The notes below the pieces were generated by a model. That model saw nothing but the letters and a program-made list of their open reading frames with translations, was not told the origin of the DNA and did not search any database. A DNA stretch of 64,000 nt from Neisseria subflava (GTDB taxonomy: Bacteria > Pseudomonadota > Gammaproteobacteria > Burkholderiales > Neisseriaceae): contig NZ_CP039887.1 in NCBI RefSeq assembly GCF_005221305.1, forward strand, positions 1,488,001 through 1,552,000. The letters are read 5' to 3'. A program made the translations under genes and the position numbers. Of this stretch, positions 17,345-28,841 are shown one piece after another (the first letter of the stretch is position 1; every line of letters starts with the position of its first letter).

Positions 17345-17416
17345 GTAGGTTGGGTTGCCAACCCCAACGTTTTTAGATGATTAAGCGGTTTGTGTTGGGT
17401 TTTCAACCCAACCTAC
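17345..17416. repeat. Inverted repeat with 13-base perfect arms
   Basis: GTAGGTTGGGTTG (17345-17357) is the exact complement of CAACCCAACCTAC (17404-17416). The interior contains further TTGGG/CCCAA pairs. A related-looking GTAGGGTGTGTTCCGCAAGG segment lies about 70 bases upstream (near 17274). It looks like a small mobile-type palindromic element. Confidence 0.65.
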
Positions 17417-17453
17417 GCTTGCTTTCTGTCATTCAATATTTGTGGATAGAGAA

Positions 17454-17768
17454 ATGGAATTTTCAAGAATTACTGCTGTTTGGCTGGATAATGCCAGCCC
17501 TCAAAATGAAGATAAATTTATTATTCTGACTGCATTAGAAAATAATAAAATTATTGAAGGACGATGGTTTGGAGAACATAAACAAGCACAAAATACTTAT
17601 CCTTTCATTTTAGATAAAGATGCCAGTGAATTTAATTTTGGTTCCTGCGATACTGAAATTTGGCATACTAATTTAGGCGAGAAAAAAATACAGCCAAACG
17701 AATTGTTTACAGTTTGGATTGACGACAAAGAATATATTTATCGGATTGAAACCACTTATAAATATTGA
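17454..17768 (+). CDS. Hypothetical protein (104 aa), possible accessory gene
   Basis: I do not recognise this gene. It encodes an acidic, soluble, probably beta-rich protein (HTNLGEKKIQPNELFTVWID near the C-terminus). The ATG at 17454 has a purine-rich stretch before it; an in-frame GTG at 17442 is an alternative. It is clearly more A+T-rich than carB, and its stop overlaps the TTG that could extend carB. The small size and composition resemble immunity-type or other imported genes, but no family can be assigned. Confidence 0.55.
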   Translation: MEFSRITAVWLDNASPQNEDKFIILTALENNKIIEGRWFGEHKQAQNTYPFILDKDASEFNFGSCDTEIWHTNLGEKKIQPNELFTVWIDDKEYIYRIETTYKY

Positions 17769-17794
17769 ATAACCAACCTAAAGAGACCCACCCC

Positions 17795-21010
<3,216 letters not shown>

Positions 21011-21413
21011 TCAATCCTATCGGATTTAAATAGCTAAAAGGCCGTCTGAAACCTGATTGCTCAGTTTCAGATGGCCTTTTCATATTTCAAATTCCAACCG
21101 TCTGTCCATCAAAACAACCTTTTCTGCCATCTCCAAACAAGTAATAGCAACATGAAATATAATTTCGTTATTGATTGGATTCATACGACAAAATTGTTGT
21201 TTTTTCATCATAATCCAAAAATATCGAGTTTAACGCCTATTCTCCTTGCTTTATAATGGCCGTCTGAAATAAAAATACAATTAAAGCAGAAGCATGTCTT
21301 TGCAACTTAAGCAGATTTGCATAATTAAACATATGCTTTAATCATAATAATGATAAAATAATACGGCTTTCCTCTAAATTAAAGGGAAAACTGCACAAGA
21401 AACGGAAAATAAA
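21011..21413. other. Intergenic region before pilF
   Basis: 403 bases. A DUS-pair terminator for carB lies at 21036-21080. The rest is A+T-rich, with a lone uptake sequence near 21258 and runs such as TAATCATAATAATGATAAAA close to pilF that probably hold its promoter. I see no convincing gene. Confidence 0.5.
21036..21080 (+). terminator. Terminator after carB
   Basis: AAAAGGCCGTCTGAAAC pairs with GTTTCAGATGGCCTTTT; one mismatch lies in the second uptake sequence. Confidence 0.75.
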
Positions 21414-23093
21414 ATGAGTGTCGGATTATTGCGTGTTTTGGTTCAAAGCCAGACCATCTCAAATCAACAAGCGGAACATTACAACAGCCTTTTACAATCG
21501 GGCAAAGAAATCCTGCCCAACCTGTTTTCAGACGGCATCATCTCCCCTAAAGCTTTGGGAGAGTTGGTTGCGCGCGTATTCAGCTATCCCCTTTTGGATT
21601 TGCGCTACTACCCGCGCAATAATGTAGTCAGCGACATTCTGACGGAAGAGCAAATGGTGCAAAACCGTTGCATTCCGATTTTCAAACGCGGACGCAAGGT
21701 TTATTTCGCCGTATCCGATCCGACCCAAATCCAAAAATTTCAAAAAATTGCTTTTGCTTCAGGTTTAAGTGTCGACTTGGTAGTAGTTCCAGACGACCAG
21801 CTCAGCTCATTGCTGGAATGGCTAGGTCAACGTTCGACCACCATTCTGAAAGAAATCAACGACGAACATGAAGCAACGCAGCAATCGCAATCGCTTTATA
21901 TCGACAATGAAGAAGCTGAAGATGGTCCAATCCCCCGCTTCATCCATAAAACCTTATCCGATGCCCTGAACGCGGGCGCATCGGATATCCACTTTGAATT
22001 CTACGAGCAAATGGCGCGCGTTCGTTTCCGCGTGGACGGACAATTGCGTGAAGTCGTACAGCCTCCTGTCGCCGTGCGCGGCCAGTTGGCATCGCGCATC
22101 AAAGTGATGGCGCGTTTGGATATTTCCGAAAAACGTATTCCGCAAGACGGCAGAATTCAAATTGCCTTCCATAAACACGGCCGTCCGATTGACTTCCGTG
22201 TCAGCACATTGCCGACGTTGTTTGGCGAAAAAGTGGTAATGCGTATCCTAAATTCCGATGGTACATCGCTCAATATCGACCAGCTCGGCTTAGAGCCTTT
22301 CCAAAAAGAAATGCTGCTTGAGGCCATCAACCGCCCTTACGGCATGGTGTTGGTTACCGGTCCGACAGGTTCGGGCAAAACCGTTTCACTCTATACCTGC
22401 CTGAGTATTTTGAACACGGAAGATGTGAACATTTCGACGGCCGAGGATCCGGCCGAGATTAACCTGCCGGGCGTCAACCAAGTCAACGTCAATGAGAAAC
22501 AAGGTCTGACCTTTGCTGCCGCACTCCGATCCTTCTTGCGCCAAGATCCTGATATTATTATGGTCGGTGAGATCCGAGACTTGGAAACCGCCGACATCGC
22601 CATTAAAGCCGCCCAAACCGGCCACATGGTTTTCTCGACCCTGCATACCAATAATGCACCGGCCACGCTGTCCCGCCTTTTGAACATGGGCGTAGCGCCT
22701 TTCAATATCGCCAGCTCGGTCAGCCTGATTATGGCGCAAAGGCTGTTGCGCAGACTGTGTCCAAACTGCAAACGCGAAGTTGAACGCCCTCCGGTTCCGG
22801 CATTGAAAAAAGCCGGCTTTACCGATACGGACTTGGCTCAAGATTGGAAACTCTACCGCCCGGTTGGCTGCGACAGCTGCCGCGGCAAAGGCTTTAAAGG
22901 CCGCGTCGGTATTTATGAAGTCATGCCGGTCAGCGATGAAATGCAAAAAGTCATTATGAACAACGGTACAGAAGTTGATATCATGAACATGGCCTATCAG
23001 GAAGGCATGGTAGACTTGCGTCGCGCCGGCCTCATGAAAGTCATGCAAGGCCTGACCTCGTTGGAAGAAGTGACTGCTCATACCAATGACTAA
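21414..23093 (+). CDS. pilF: Type IV pilus assembly ATPase PilF (PilB homologue)
   Basis: A hexameric cytoplasmic ATPase that powers pilus extension. An N-terminal MshEN domain (about 1-150) is followed by the GspE/PilB core. The core has Walker A GPTGSGKTVSLYT (about 315-327), an Asp box/Walker B region PDIIMVGEIRDLET and a His box TGHMVFSTLHTNNA. The tetracysteine zinc motif (CPNCKRE ... CDSCRGKGFKGRVGIYE) is intact. The 559 residues are normal for PilF. It is the first gene of pilF-pilG-pilD. Confidence 0.96.
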   Translation: MSVGLLRVLVQSQTISNQQAEHYNSLLQSGKEILPNLFSDGIISPKALGELVARVFSYPLLDLRYYPRNNVVSDILTEEQMVQNRCIPIFKRGRKVYFAVSDPTQIQKFQKIAFASGLSVDLVVVPDDQLSSLLEWLGQRSTTILKEINDEHEATQQSQSLYIDNEEAEDGPIPRFIHKTLSDALNAGASDIHFEFYEQMARVRFRVDGQLREVVQPPVAVRGQLASRIKVMARLDISEKRIPQDGRIQIAFHKHGRPIDFRVSTLPTLFGEKVVMRILNSDGTSLNIDQLGLEPFQKEMLLEAINRPYGMVLVTGPTGSGKTVSLYTCLSILNTEDVNISTAEDPAEINLPGVNQVNVNEKQGLTFAAALRSFLRQDPDIIMVGEIRDLETADIAIKAAQTGHMVFSTLHTNNAPATLSRLLNMGVAPFNIASSVSLIMAQRLLRRLCPNCKREVERPPVPALKKAGFTDTDLAQDWKLYRPVGCDSCRGKGFKGRVGIYEVMPVSDEMQKVIMNNGTEVDIMNMAYQEGMVDLRRAGLMKVMQGLTSLEEVTAHTND

Positions 23094-23172
23094 ACTGCCA
23101 TATTTTCGAAAATTAAAATAAAGCGGCACGGGGAAACAGTCCGCTTTATTTCTTACTAACAAGGGATAACAC

Positions 23173-24414
23173 ATGGCTCAAGCAGAGCAAAAAAGAAGTC
23201 TGTTCGGCTCAAGAAGCAAAGGCAAGCGTTTTACTTTTGAAGGAAAAAATACCGAGACCGAACGTCTTGTCCATGGTGAAGTAGTTGCCAAAGACGAAGA
23301 AGAAGCACGCAAGAAACTCCAACGCAGAGGCATTCGTCCTTTGCGTATCAGCAAAGTTAAAACCGCACGCAAACGCCGTATTACCCAAGAAGACATTACA
23401 GTGTTCACCCGCCAACTGGCAACGATGATGAAGGCAGGCTTACCGCTGATGCAGGCTTTTGAAATCGTTGCGCGCGGCCACTCCAATCCGAGCATGACCG
23501 AAATGCTGATGCAGGTTCGCTCCGATGTCGAACAAGGTAGCGCATTGGGTAAATCGTTCTCCAAATATCCAAAATATTTCGACCGCTTTTATTGTAATCT
23601 GGTTAGCGCAGGCGAGTCCGGCGGCGTACTGGAAAGCCTATTGGACAAACTGGCTGTCTATAAAGAAAAAACGCAAGCCATTAAGAAAAAGGTTAAAACC
23701 GCACTGACCTACCCGATTGCCATTATCGTGGTGGCAATTGCGCTTATCTTCATTATGATGATGTTTGTACTGCCTGCCTTTAAAGAAGTTTATGCCAATA
23801 TGGGGGCAGAGCTGCCAAGCCTTACCCAACTCGTCATGAGCTTGTCCGATTTATTCGTCGACTATGGCTGGATTATGATCATCCTTTTGATTGTTTCCGC
23901 CTTCGGCCTGTACAAACTCCATGAAAAATCGCCTACCTTCCAAAAACGAATCGATGCTCTGATTTTGAGACTCCCTGTTTTTGGCGCCATCGTCCGTAAA
24001 GCAACCATTGCCCGTTGGGCGCGTACGACTTCCACCCTCTTCGCAGCCGGCGTTCCTTTGGTGGAAGTATTAGATTCAGTTGCAGGCGCATCCGGCAATA
24101 TTCTCTATGAAGAAGCCACTCAAGACATCCGCGCCAAGGTAACCCAAGGTCTGTCGCTGACATCCAGTATGCAAAGTACGGATATGTTCCCCAATATGGT
24201 GATCCAAATGGCGGCCATCGGCGAAGAGTCAGGCTCTTTGGACGATATGCTGAACAAAGCTGCCGAATTCTACGAAGATGAAGTAGACAACTCCGTCTCC
24301 CGATTGTCTCACTTGATGGAGTCTATCATCATGGTGGTATTGGGTTCGCTCATCGGTATCTTGCTGATTGCCATGTATCTGCCGCTGTTTAACTTGGGTA
24401 ATGTCGTAGGTTGA
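23173..24414 (+). CDS. pilG: Type IV pilus inner-membrane platform protein PilG (PilC family of Pseudomonas)
   Basis: The polytopic platform protein that PilF engages during pilus assembly. The two GspF domains are visible (FTRQLATMMKAGLPLMQAF and WARTTSTLFAAGVPLVEVLD), with three membrane segments (about 176-198, 232-250 and 380-405). The 413 residues match the family. It follows pilF after 79 bases and is one base from pilD. Confidence 0.95.
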   Translation: MAQAEQKRSLFGSRSKGKRFTFEGKNTETERLVHGEVVAKDEEEARKKLQRRGIRPLRISKVKTARKRRITQEDITVFTRQLATMMKAGLPLMQAFEIVARGHSNPSMTEMLMQVRSDVEQGSALGKSFSKYPKYFDRFYCNLVSAGESGGVLESLLDKLAVYKEKTQAIKKKVKTALTYPIAIIVVAIALIFIMMMFVLPAFKEVYANMGAELPSLTQLVMSLSDLFVDYGWIMIILLIVSAFGLYKLHEKSPTFQKRIDALILRLPVFGAIVRKATIARWARTTSTLFAAGVPLVEVLDSVAGASGNILYEEATQDIRAKVTQGLSLTSSMQSTDMFPNMVIQMAAIGEESGSLDDMLNKAAEFYEDEVDNSVSRLSHLMESIIMVVLGSLIGILLIAMYLPLFNLGNVVG

Positions 24415-24415
24415 T

Positions 24416-25303
24416 ATGCTTGATAGTATTTACTCTGCCATCGACGCCCTCTCCGTTCTTGCGCCATTCGCCATTCCTTTAGCCGTTATTTTAGGATTGC
24501 TGATTGGCAGCTTTCTAAACGTTGTCATTTATCGCACGCCGATAATGATGGAACGCGAATGGACACAATTTTCTAAAGAGCATTTGGGCATCAAGCTGAC
24601 AGATGAAGAAAAACAGCCATTTAATCTGTGCAAACCGAATTCACGCTGCCCAAAATGCAAAAACCCAGTCAAACCTTGGCAAAACATCCCCATCCTCAGC
24701 TATGTTTTACTGGGCGGGAAATGCCACTCCTGCAAAACCGCTATCGGCATACGCTATCCGCTGATTGAGCTGCTGACAAGTGTCTTATTCGGTATTGTCG
24801 CGTGGCAATACGGCTGGTCATGTACAACTATTGGCGGATTAATTTTGACTGCCATATTGATTGCGCTGACCTTTATTGATGCCGATACACAATATTTACC
24901 CGACAGCCTGACTCAGCCCCTAATCTGGATCGGCCTGCTGTTTAATCTGAATGACACATTCGTACCCCTGCATTCAGCCGTTTTAGGCGCAATCGCAGGC
25001 TATATGAGCCTTTATACTTTATGCGCCGTCTATAAACTTCTGACCGGTAAAATCGGCATGGGCAATGGCGACTTCAAACTTTTGGCCGCGCTCGGGGCAT
25101 GGCTGGGCGTAGATATCTTGCCTGTTCTGATCTTCATGGCTGCCTTAGTCGGACTGGTGGGCGCACTCATTGCCCGCGTCGGTAAAGGTCAATATTTTGC
25201 TTTTGGTCCCAGCCTTGCTGTAGCAGGATGGATTATTTTGGTTGCCAATGCACCTATTACCCAACTGGTACAATGGTGGCTCGTACAATCAGGATTCCGA
25301 TAA
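24416..25303 (+). CDS. pilD: Prepilin peptidase / N-methyltransferase PilD
   Basis: A bifunctional membrane aspartyl protease that cleaves and N-methylates type IV prepilins and pseudopilins. The two CxxC zinc motifs are present in the first cytoplasmic domain (RCPKCKNPVKPW and GGKCHSCKTAIG). The catalytic aspartates lie in FIDADTQYLPD and GMGNGDFKLLAALG. Length is 295 residues. It starts one base after pilG, and its stop codon overlaps the coaE start (TAATG). Confidence 0.95.
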   Translation: MLDSIYSAIDALSVLAPFAIPLAVILGLLIGSFLNVVIYRTPIMMEREWTQFSKEHLGIKLTDEEKQPFNLCKPNSRCPKCKNPVKPWQNIPILSYVLLGGKCHSCKTAIGIRYPLIELLTSVLFGIVAWQYGWSCTTIGGLILTAILIALTFIDADTQYLPDSLTQPLIWIGLLFNLNDTFVPLHSAVLGAIAGYMSLYTLCAVYKLLTGKIGMGNGDFKLLAALGAWLGVDILPVLIFMAALVGLVGALIARVGKGQYFAFGPSLAVAGWIILVANAPITQLVQWWLVQSGFR

Positions 25304-25923
25304 TGACATTATGGATAGGCTTGACCGGCGGTATCGGTAGCGGTAAATCATCTATTGCCCAAATGTTTGCCGAACTTGGCGCACCCATTATCGATGCCGA
25401 TGCCATCAGCCGTTCACTGACCGCTGAAAACGGTGAAGCCCTTCCTGCCATCCGCCAGCTTTTCGGCGATGAGGTTTTTGACAGTGAAGGCCGTCTGAAT
25501 CGTATGGCTTTACGGGAAGAAGTTTTCAGACGGCCTCAATCCAAAAAACAACTGGAAAACCTGCTTCTGCCATTAATCTTAAACAAAATACAGCAGCAGA
25601 AACAACAACTTGCCTCATCCGCCTACGGCATTGTCGATGTACCGCTTTTGATTGAGAATCCGGCATTTAAAGCGGAGACTGACCGCATTTTGGTTGTAGA
25701 TGTTCCAGAGTCCGTCCAAATCGAACGCGTACATCAACGCAATGGTTTTTCAAAAGAACAAACGCGTCAAATCATGGCTACCCAAGCTTCTCGATGTGAC
25801 AGACTGCTGCATGCCGACGATGTATTGGACAATACCCATAACATGGAAGAAGCAAAAATCAAGGTTGCCCGCTTGCATCAATACTATCAATCCATTGCAC
25901 AATCACTGAAAGAAACTGCATGA
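25303..25923 (+). CDS. coaE: Dephospho-CoA kinase
   Basis: The last enzyme of coenzyme A synthesis, phosphorylating the 3'-hydroxyl of dephospho-CoA. The P-loop is GLTGGIGSGKSS at residues about 6-17, and the CoA-binding region DADAISR follows. The start is the ATG at 25303 inside the pilD stop; the open frame upstream is pilD in another frame. Length is 206 residues. This is the gene called orfX next to pilD in older gonococcal work. The coding region contains an inverted uptake-sequence pair (25488-25536). Confidence 0.94.
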   Translation: MTLWIGLTGGIGSGKSSIAQMFAELGAPIIDADAISRSLTAENGEALPAIRQLFGDEVFDSEGRLNRMALREEVFRRPQSKKQLENLLLPLILNKIQQQKQQLASSAYGIVDVPLLIENPAFKAETDRILVVDVPESVQIERVHQRNGFSKEQTRQIMATQASRCDRLLHADDVLDNTHNMEEAKIKVARLHQYYQSIAQSLKETA

Positions 25924-26102
25924 CCGCTCCTGTTGTAAAATGTCCGACCTGCCACAAAGAAGTTGTTTGGAACACCGACAGCCCCTACCGCCCTTTCTGC
26001 AGCAAACGGTGCAAACTCATTGATTTAGGCGAATGGGCACAAGAAAAATACACCGTTTCTTCGGAAGACGACCCCTTTTCAGACCTGTTGGACGGCAAAT
26101 AA
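25920..26102 (+). CDS. yacG: DNA gyrase inhibitor / zinc protein YacG
   Basis: A 60-residue zinc-binding protein. Family members bind GyrB and inhibit gyrase in E. coli. Four cysteines are in the expected pattern: CPTC at residues 9-12 and CSKRC further on, followed by KLIDLGEWAQEKY. It overlaps coaE by ATGA, the common coaE-yacG arrangement. Confidence 0.92.
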   Translation: MTAPVVKCPTCHKEVVWNTDSPYRPFCSKRCKLIDLGEWAQEKYTVSSEDDPFSDLLDGK

Positions 26103-26183
26103 ACTGCGCTGCTTCCTTCAGCCTATCCAAAACAGGCTCAAAACAGTAAAATACCCTCTTTATTCCAATCTATTCCATCCACC

Positions 26184-27083
26184 ATGCTCACCTTCCAACA
26201 AATTATTTTCAAATTACAAAACTACTGGGCAGACAAAGGCTGTACCGTTATCCAACCTTTCGATATGGAAGTCGGTGCCGGTACTTCGCATCCAGCCACC
26301 TGCCTGCGCGCGTTAGGCCCAGAGCCTTGGTTTGCCGCTTACGTTCAACCCAGCCGCCGCCCCAAAGACGGCCGCTATGGCGACAACCCCAACCGCCTAC
26401 AACACTACTATCAATTCCAAGTTGCGCTCAAACCTGCACCAGCCAATATTCAAGACCTCTATCTCGACTCCCTGCGCGAATTGGGTATCGACCCTAAAGT
26501 ACACGACATCCGTTTTGTCGAAGACGACTGGGAAAACCCTACGCTCGGCGCTTGGGGCTTGGGCTGGGAAGTTTGGCTCAACGGCATGGAAGTAACCCAA
26601 TTCACCTACTTCCAACAAGTCGGCGGTATCGACTGCTCCCCTGTACTCGGCGAAATCACCTACGGTATCGAGCGCCTTGCCATGTATCTGCAAGGCGTGG
26701 AAAATGTGTACGACCTCGTTTGGGCAAAAACTCTTGATGGCAACATCGTCACTTACGGCGACGTTTATCATCAAAACGAAGTCGAACAATCCACCTACAA
26801 TTTCGAATACAGCGATGCCGATTGGCTCTTGCGCCAATTCAACGACTATGAAGAACAAGCCAAACGCCTACTTGCAGTTGAAGACACCAGTCTTGCCCTG
26901 CCTGCTTACGAGCTTGTACTCAAAGCCGGCCATACGTTCAACCTCTTGGATGCACGCGGCGCCATTTCTGTTACCGAACGCGCAACCTACATCGGCCGCA
27001 TTCGTGCACTGAGCCGCATCGTTGCTCAAAAATTCGTTGAAAGTCGCGAGAAACTGGGCTTCCCATTGCTTAAAAACCAATAA
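26184..27083 (+). CDS. glyQ: Glycyl-tRNA synthetase alpha subunit
   Basis: The catalytic alpha subunit of the alpha2beta2 glycyl-tRNA synthetase. Opening with MLTFQQIIFKLQNYWADKGC, it shows class II motifs (EPWFAAYVQPSRRPKDGRYG and LQHYYQFQVALKP) typical of GlyQ. The 299 residues are normal. The beta-subunit gene glyS is not next to it and must lie outside this window. Confidence 0.96.
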   Translation: MLTFQQIIFKLQNYWADKGCTVIQPFDMEVGAGTSHPATCLRALGPEPWFAAYVQPSRRPKDGRYGDNPNRLQHYYQFQVALKPAPANIQDLYLDSLRELGIDPKVHDIRFVEDDWENPTLGAWGLGWEVWLNGMEVTQFTYFQQVGGIDCSPVLGEITYGIERLAMYLQGVENVYDLVWAKTLDGNIVTYGDVYHQNEVEQSTYNFEYSDADWLLRQFNDYEEQAKRLLAVEDTSLALPAYELVLKAGHTFNLLDARGAISVTERATYIGRIRALSRIVAQKFVESREKLGFPLLKNQ

Positions 27084-27231
27084 ACCCGCACATGCTTACC
27101 ACGCCGCCCTTTGATACATTCAAGTGGCGGCGTTTCTATTTTCAGACGGCCTTGACGTCAATGCCATCGTAAACACTTCCAGCCTGCTTTCAGGTAAAAT
27201 AAACCCTTTGTTACATAAGCCGTCTGAAAAC

Positions 27232-27738
27232 ATGAGTTCATCCTCTTCTGCAAAAATTCCCTTTTTCTTACTTTCCCTCGTTGCCATCATTCTTGACCAA
27301 CTGAGCAAATGGGAAATCTTGAAACACTTTACCGAAGGCGAACGCCTCAATATCATTCCAGGCTTCTTTGACCTGACCCTTGCCTATAATCCAGGCGCGG
27401 CATTCAGCTTTTTGGCCGACCAAGGCGGCTGGCAGAAATTCTTCTTTTTAGGTCTGGCCGTCGTTATCAGCTTGTATTTAGCCCGTGCCATTTTGCGTGA
27501 TGAGTTTGGCCGCTGGGGCAAACTAGGGGCTGCCATGATTATCGGCGGCGCGATTGGCAATGTGGTTGACCGTCTGATTCACGGCCACGTTGTCGATTTT
27601 CTGCTTTTCTATTGGCAAAACTGGTTCTACCCTGCATTTAACATTGCCGACAGCTTTATCTGCGTTGGCGCAGTTTGCTTGGTAATAGACGGTTTGCTGC
27701 ACAAAAAAACACCTTCAAACGACACAAAGGCCGTCTGA
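27232..27738 (+). CDS. lspA: Lipoprotein signal peptidase II
   Basis: A membrane aspartyl protease that removes signal peptides from diacylated prolipoproteins. Four transmembrane segments are visible. The catalytic aspartates are in the conserved blocks IGNVVDRLIHGHVVDFL and NIADS, and the lipid-binding motif LTLAYNPGAAFSFL is intact. I chose the ATG at 27232 (168 residues); the open frame 36 codons upstream carries an uptake sequence and no family similarity. An uptake sequence overlaps the ribosome-binding region. Confidence 0.94.
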   Translation: MSSSSSAKIPFFLLSLVAIILDQLSKWEILKHFTEGERLNIIPGFFDLTLAYNPGAAFSFLADQGGWQKFFFLGLAVVISLYLARAILRDEFGRWGKLGAAMIIGGAIGNVVDRLIHGHVVDFLLFYWQNWFYPAFNIADSFICVGAVCLVIDGLLHKKTPSNDTKAV

Positions 27739-27751
27739 AAACGGAACACAC

Positions 27752-28720
27752 ATGACTCAAAAAACCATTATCCTTGCCAATCCCCGCGGCTTCTGTGCCG
27801 GTGTTGACCGTGCCATCAGCATTGTTGAACGTGCACTCGAAGAATTCGGCGCGCCTATTTACGTCCGCCATGAGGTCGTTCACAACAAATTCGTCGTCGA
27901 CAATCTGCGGGCAAAAGGTGCCGTATTTGTCGATAACTTGGCGGATGTCCCAAAGGGTGCCACACTGATTTACTCGGCTCACGGCGTATCTAAAGCCGTA
28001 CAGGAAGAAGCGGCGCAACGTGGTTTCCGCGTTTTTGATGCCACCTGCCCTCTGGTAACCAAAGTCCATAAAGAAGTAGCCCGCCTCGATGAGCAAGATT
28101 ACGAAATTATCATGATTGGCCACAAAGGCCACGTCGAAGTAGAAGGCACGATGGGACAATTACCTCCGGGCAAAATGTTTCTGGTTGAGACAGTGGAAGA
28201 TGTAGCCGGACTGAACGTCAAAAATCCTGACAAACTTGCCTACGTCAGCCAAACCACTTTATCGATAGACGAAACCAAAGACATCATTGCAGCTTTAAAC
28301 CAACGCTTTCCCAATATCCGCAATCCGCACAAAGAAGACATCTGCTACGCCACAACCAACCGCCAAACTGCTGTTAAAGAATTGGCTGAAGAATGCGATA
28401 TCGTAATTGTTGTCGGCTCGCCCAACTCTTCCAACAGCAACCGCTTGCGAGAAGTAGCCGCATTGCGCGGAGTTGATGCCTATATGGTCGATAATGCCTC
28501 CTATCTGAAAAAAGAATGGTTTGAAAACAAAACCAAGGTCGGTGTAACTGCCGGTGCATCTGCGCCCGAAGTCTTGGTTCGAGAAGTCTTACAAACCATT
28601 CAAGATTGGGGACATGAGACCATACGCGAAGGAGAAGGCGCAGAAGAAAGCATTGTATTTGTCTTGCCCAAAGAGTTGCGTCGTGAGGGCGAAAACAAAC
28701 AGATCCTAAATAAAGGGTAA
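27752..28720 (+). CDS. ispH: 4-hydroxy-3-methylbut-2-enyl diphosphate reductase
   Basis: The iron-sulfur enzyme of the last step of the MEP isoprenoid pathway. The three cluster cysteines are recognisable: NPRGFCAGVDRAI near residue 13, DATCPLVTKVH near 97 and EDICYATTNRQ near 197. The motif VVGSPNSSNSNRL follows. The 322 residues are normal. It starts 13 bases after lspA, and an uptake sequence lies across the lspA stop. Confidence 0.96.
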   Translation: MTQKTIILANPRGFCAGVDRAISIVERALEEFGAPIYVRHEVVHNKFVVDNLRAKGAVFVDNLADVPKGATLIYSAHGVSKAVQEEAAQRGFRVFDATCPLVTKVHKEVARLDEQDYEIIMIGHKGHVEVEGTMGQLPPGKMFLVETVEDVAGLNVKNPDKLAYVSQTTLSIDETKDIIAALNQRFPNIRNPHKEDICYATTNRQTAVKELAEECDIVIVVGSPNSSNSNRLREVAALRGVDAYMVDNASYLKKEWFENKTKVGVTAGASAPEVLVREVLQTIQDWGHETIREGEGAEESIVFVLPKELRREGENKQILNKG

Positions 28721-28742
28721 GTTTGTTATTTGCTTTATTTGA

Positions 28743-28783
28743 AAACTTAAGGCCGTCTGAAAACTTTCAGACGGCCTTAAGTT
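28743..28783. terminator. Terminator between ispH and ftsZ (long DUS hairpin)
   Basis: AAACTTAAGGCCGTCTGAAA is followed, across a very short loop, by its complement, giving a long perfect stem between two converging genes. Confidence 0.85.
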
Positions 28784-28796
28784 TATTCTGCTAATA

Positions 28797-28826
28797 AAAA
28801 AGACCCGCCTTTAAGGCAGGTCTTTT
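28797..28826. terminator. Second terminator downstream of ftsZ
   Basis: AAAAGACCCGCCTT pairs with AAGGCAGGTCTTTT around a single mismatch. It has no uptake sequence and lies 16 bases from the ftsZ stop; A and T runs flank both sides. Confidence 0.75.
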
Positions 28827-28841
28827 CATGCATGATCCTGA

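Noticed and set aside
17161..17376. Short open frame in the carA-carB spacer
   Set aside because: It runs through degenerate uptake sequences and a palindrome, has no ribosome-binding site, and its translation looks random.
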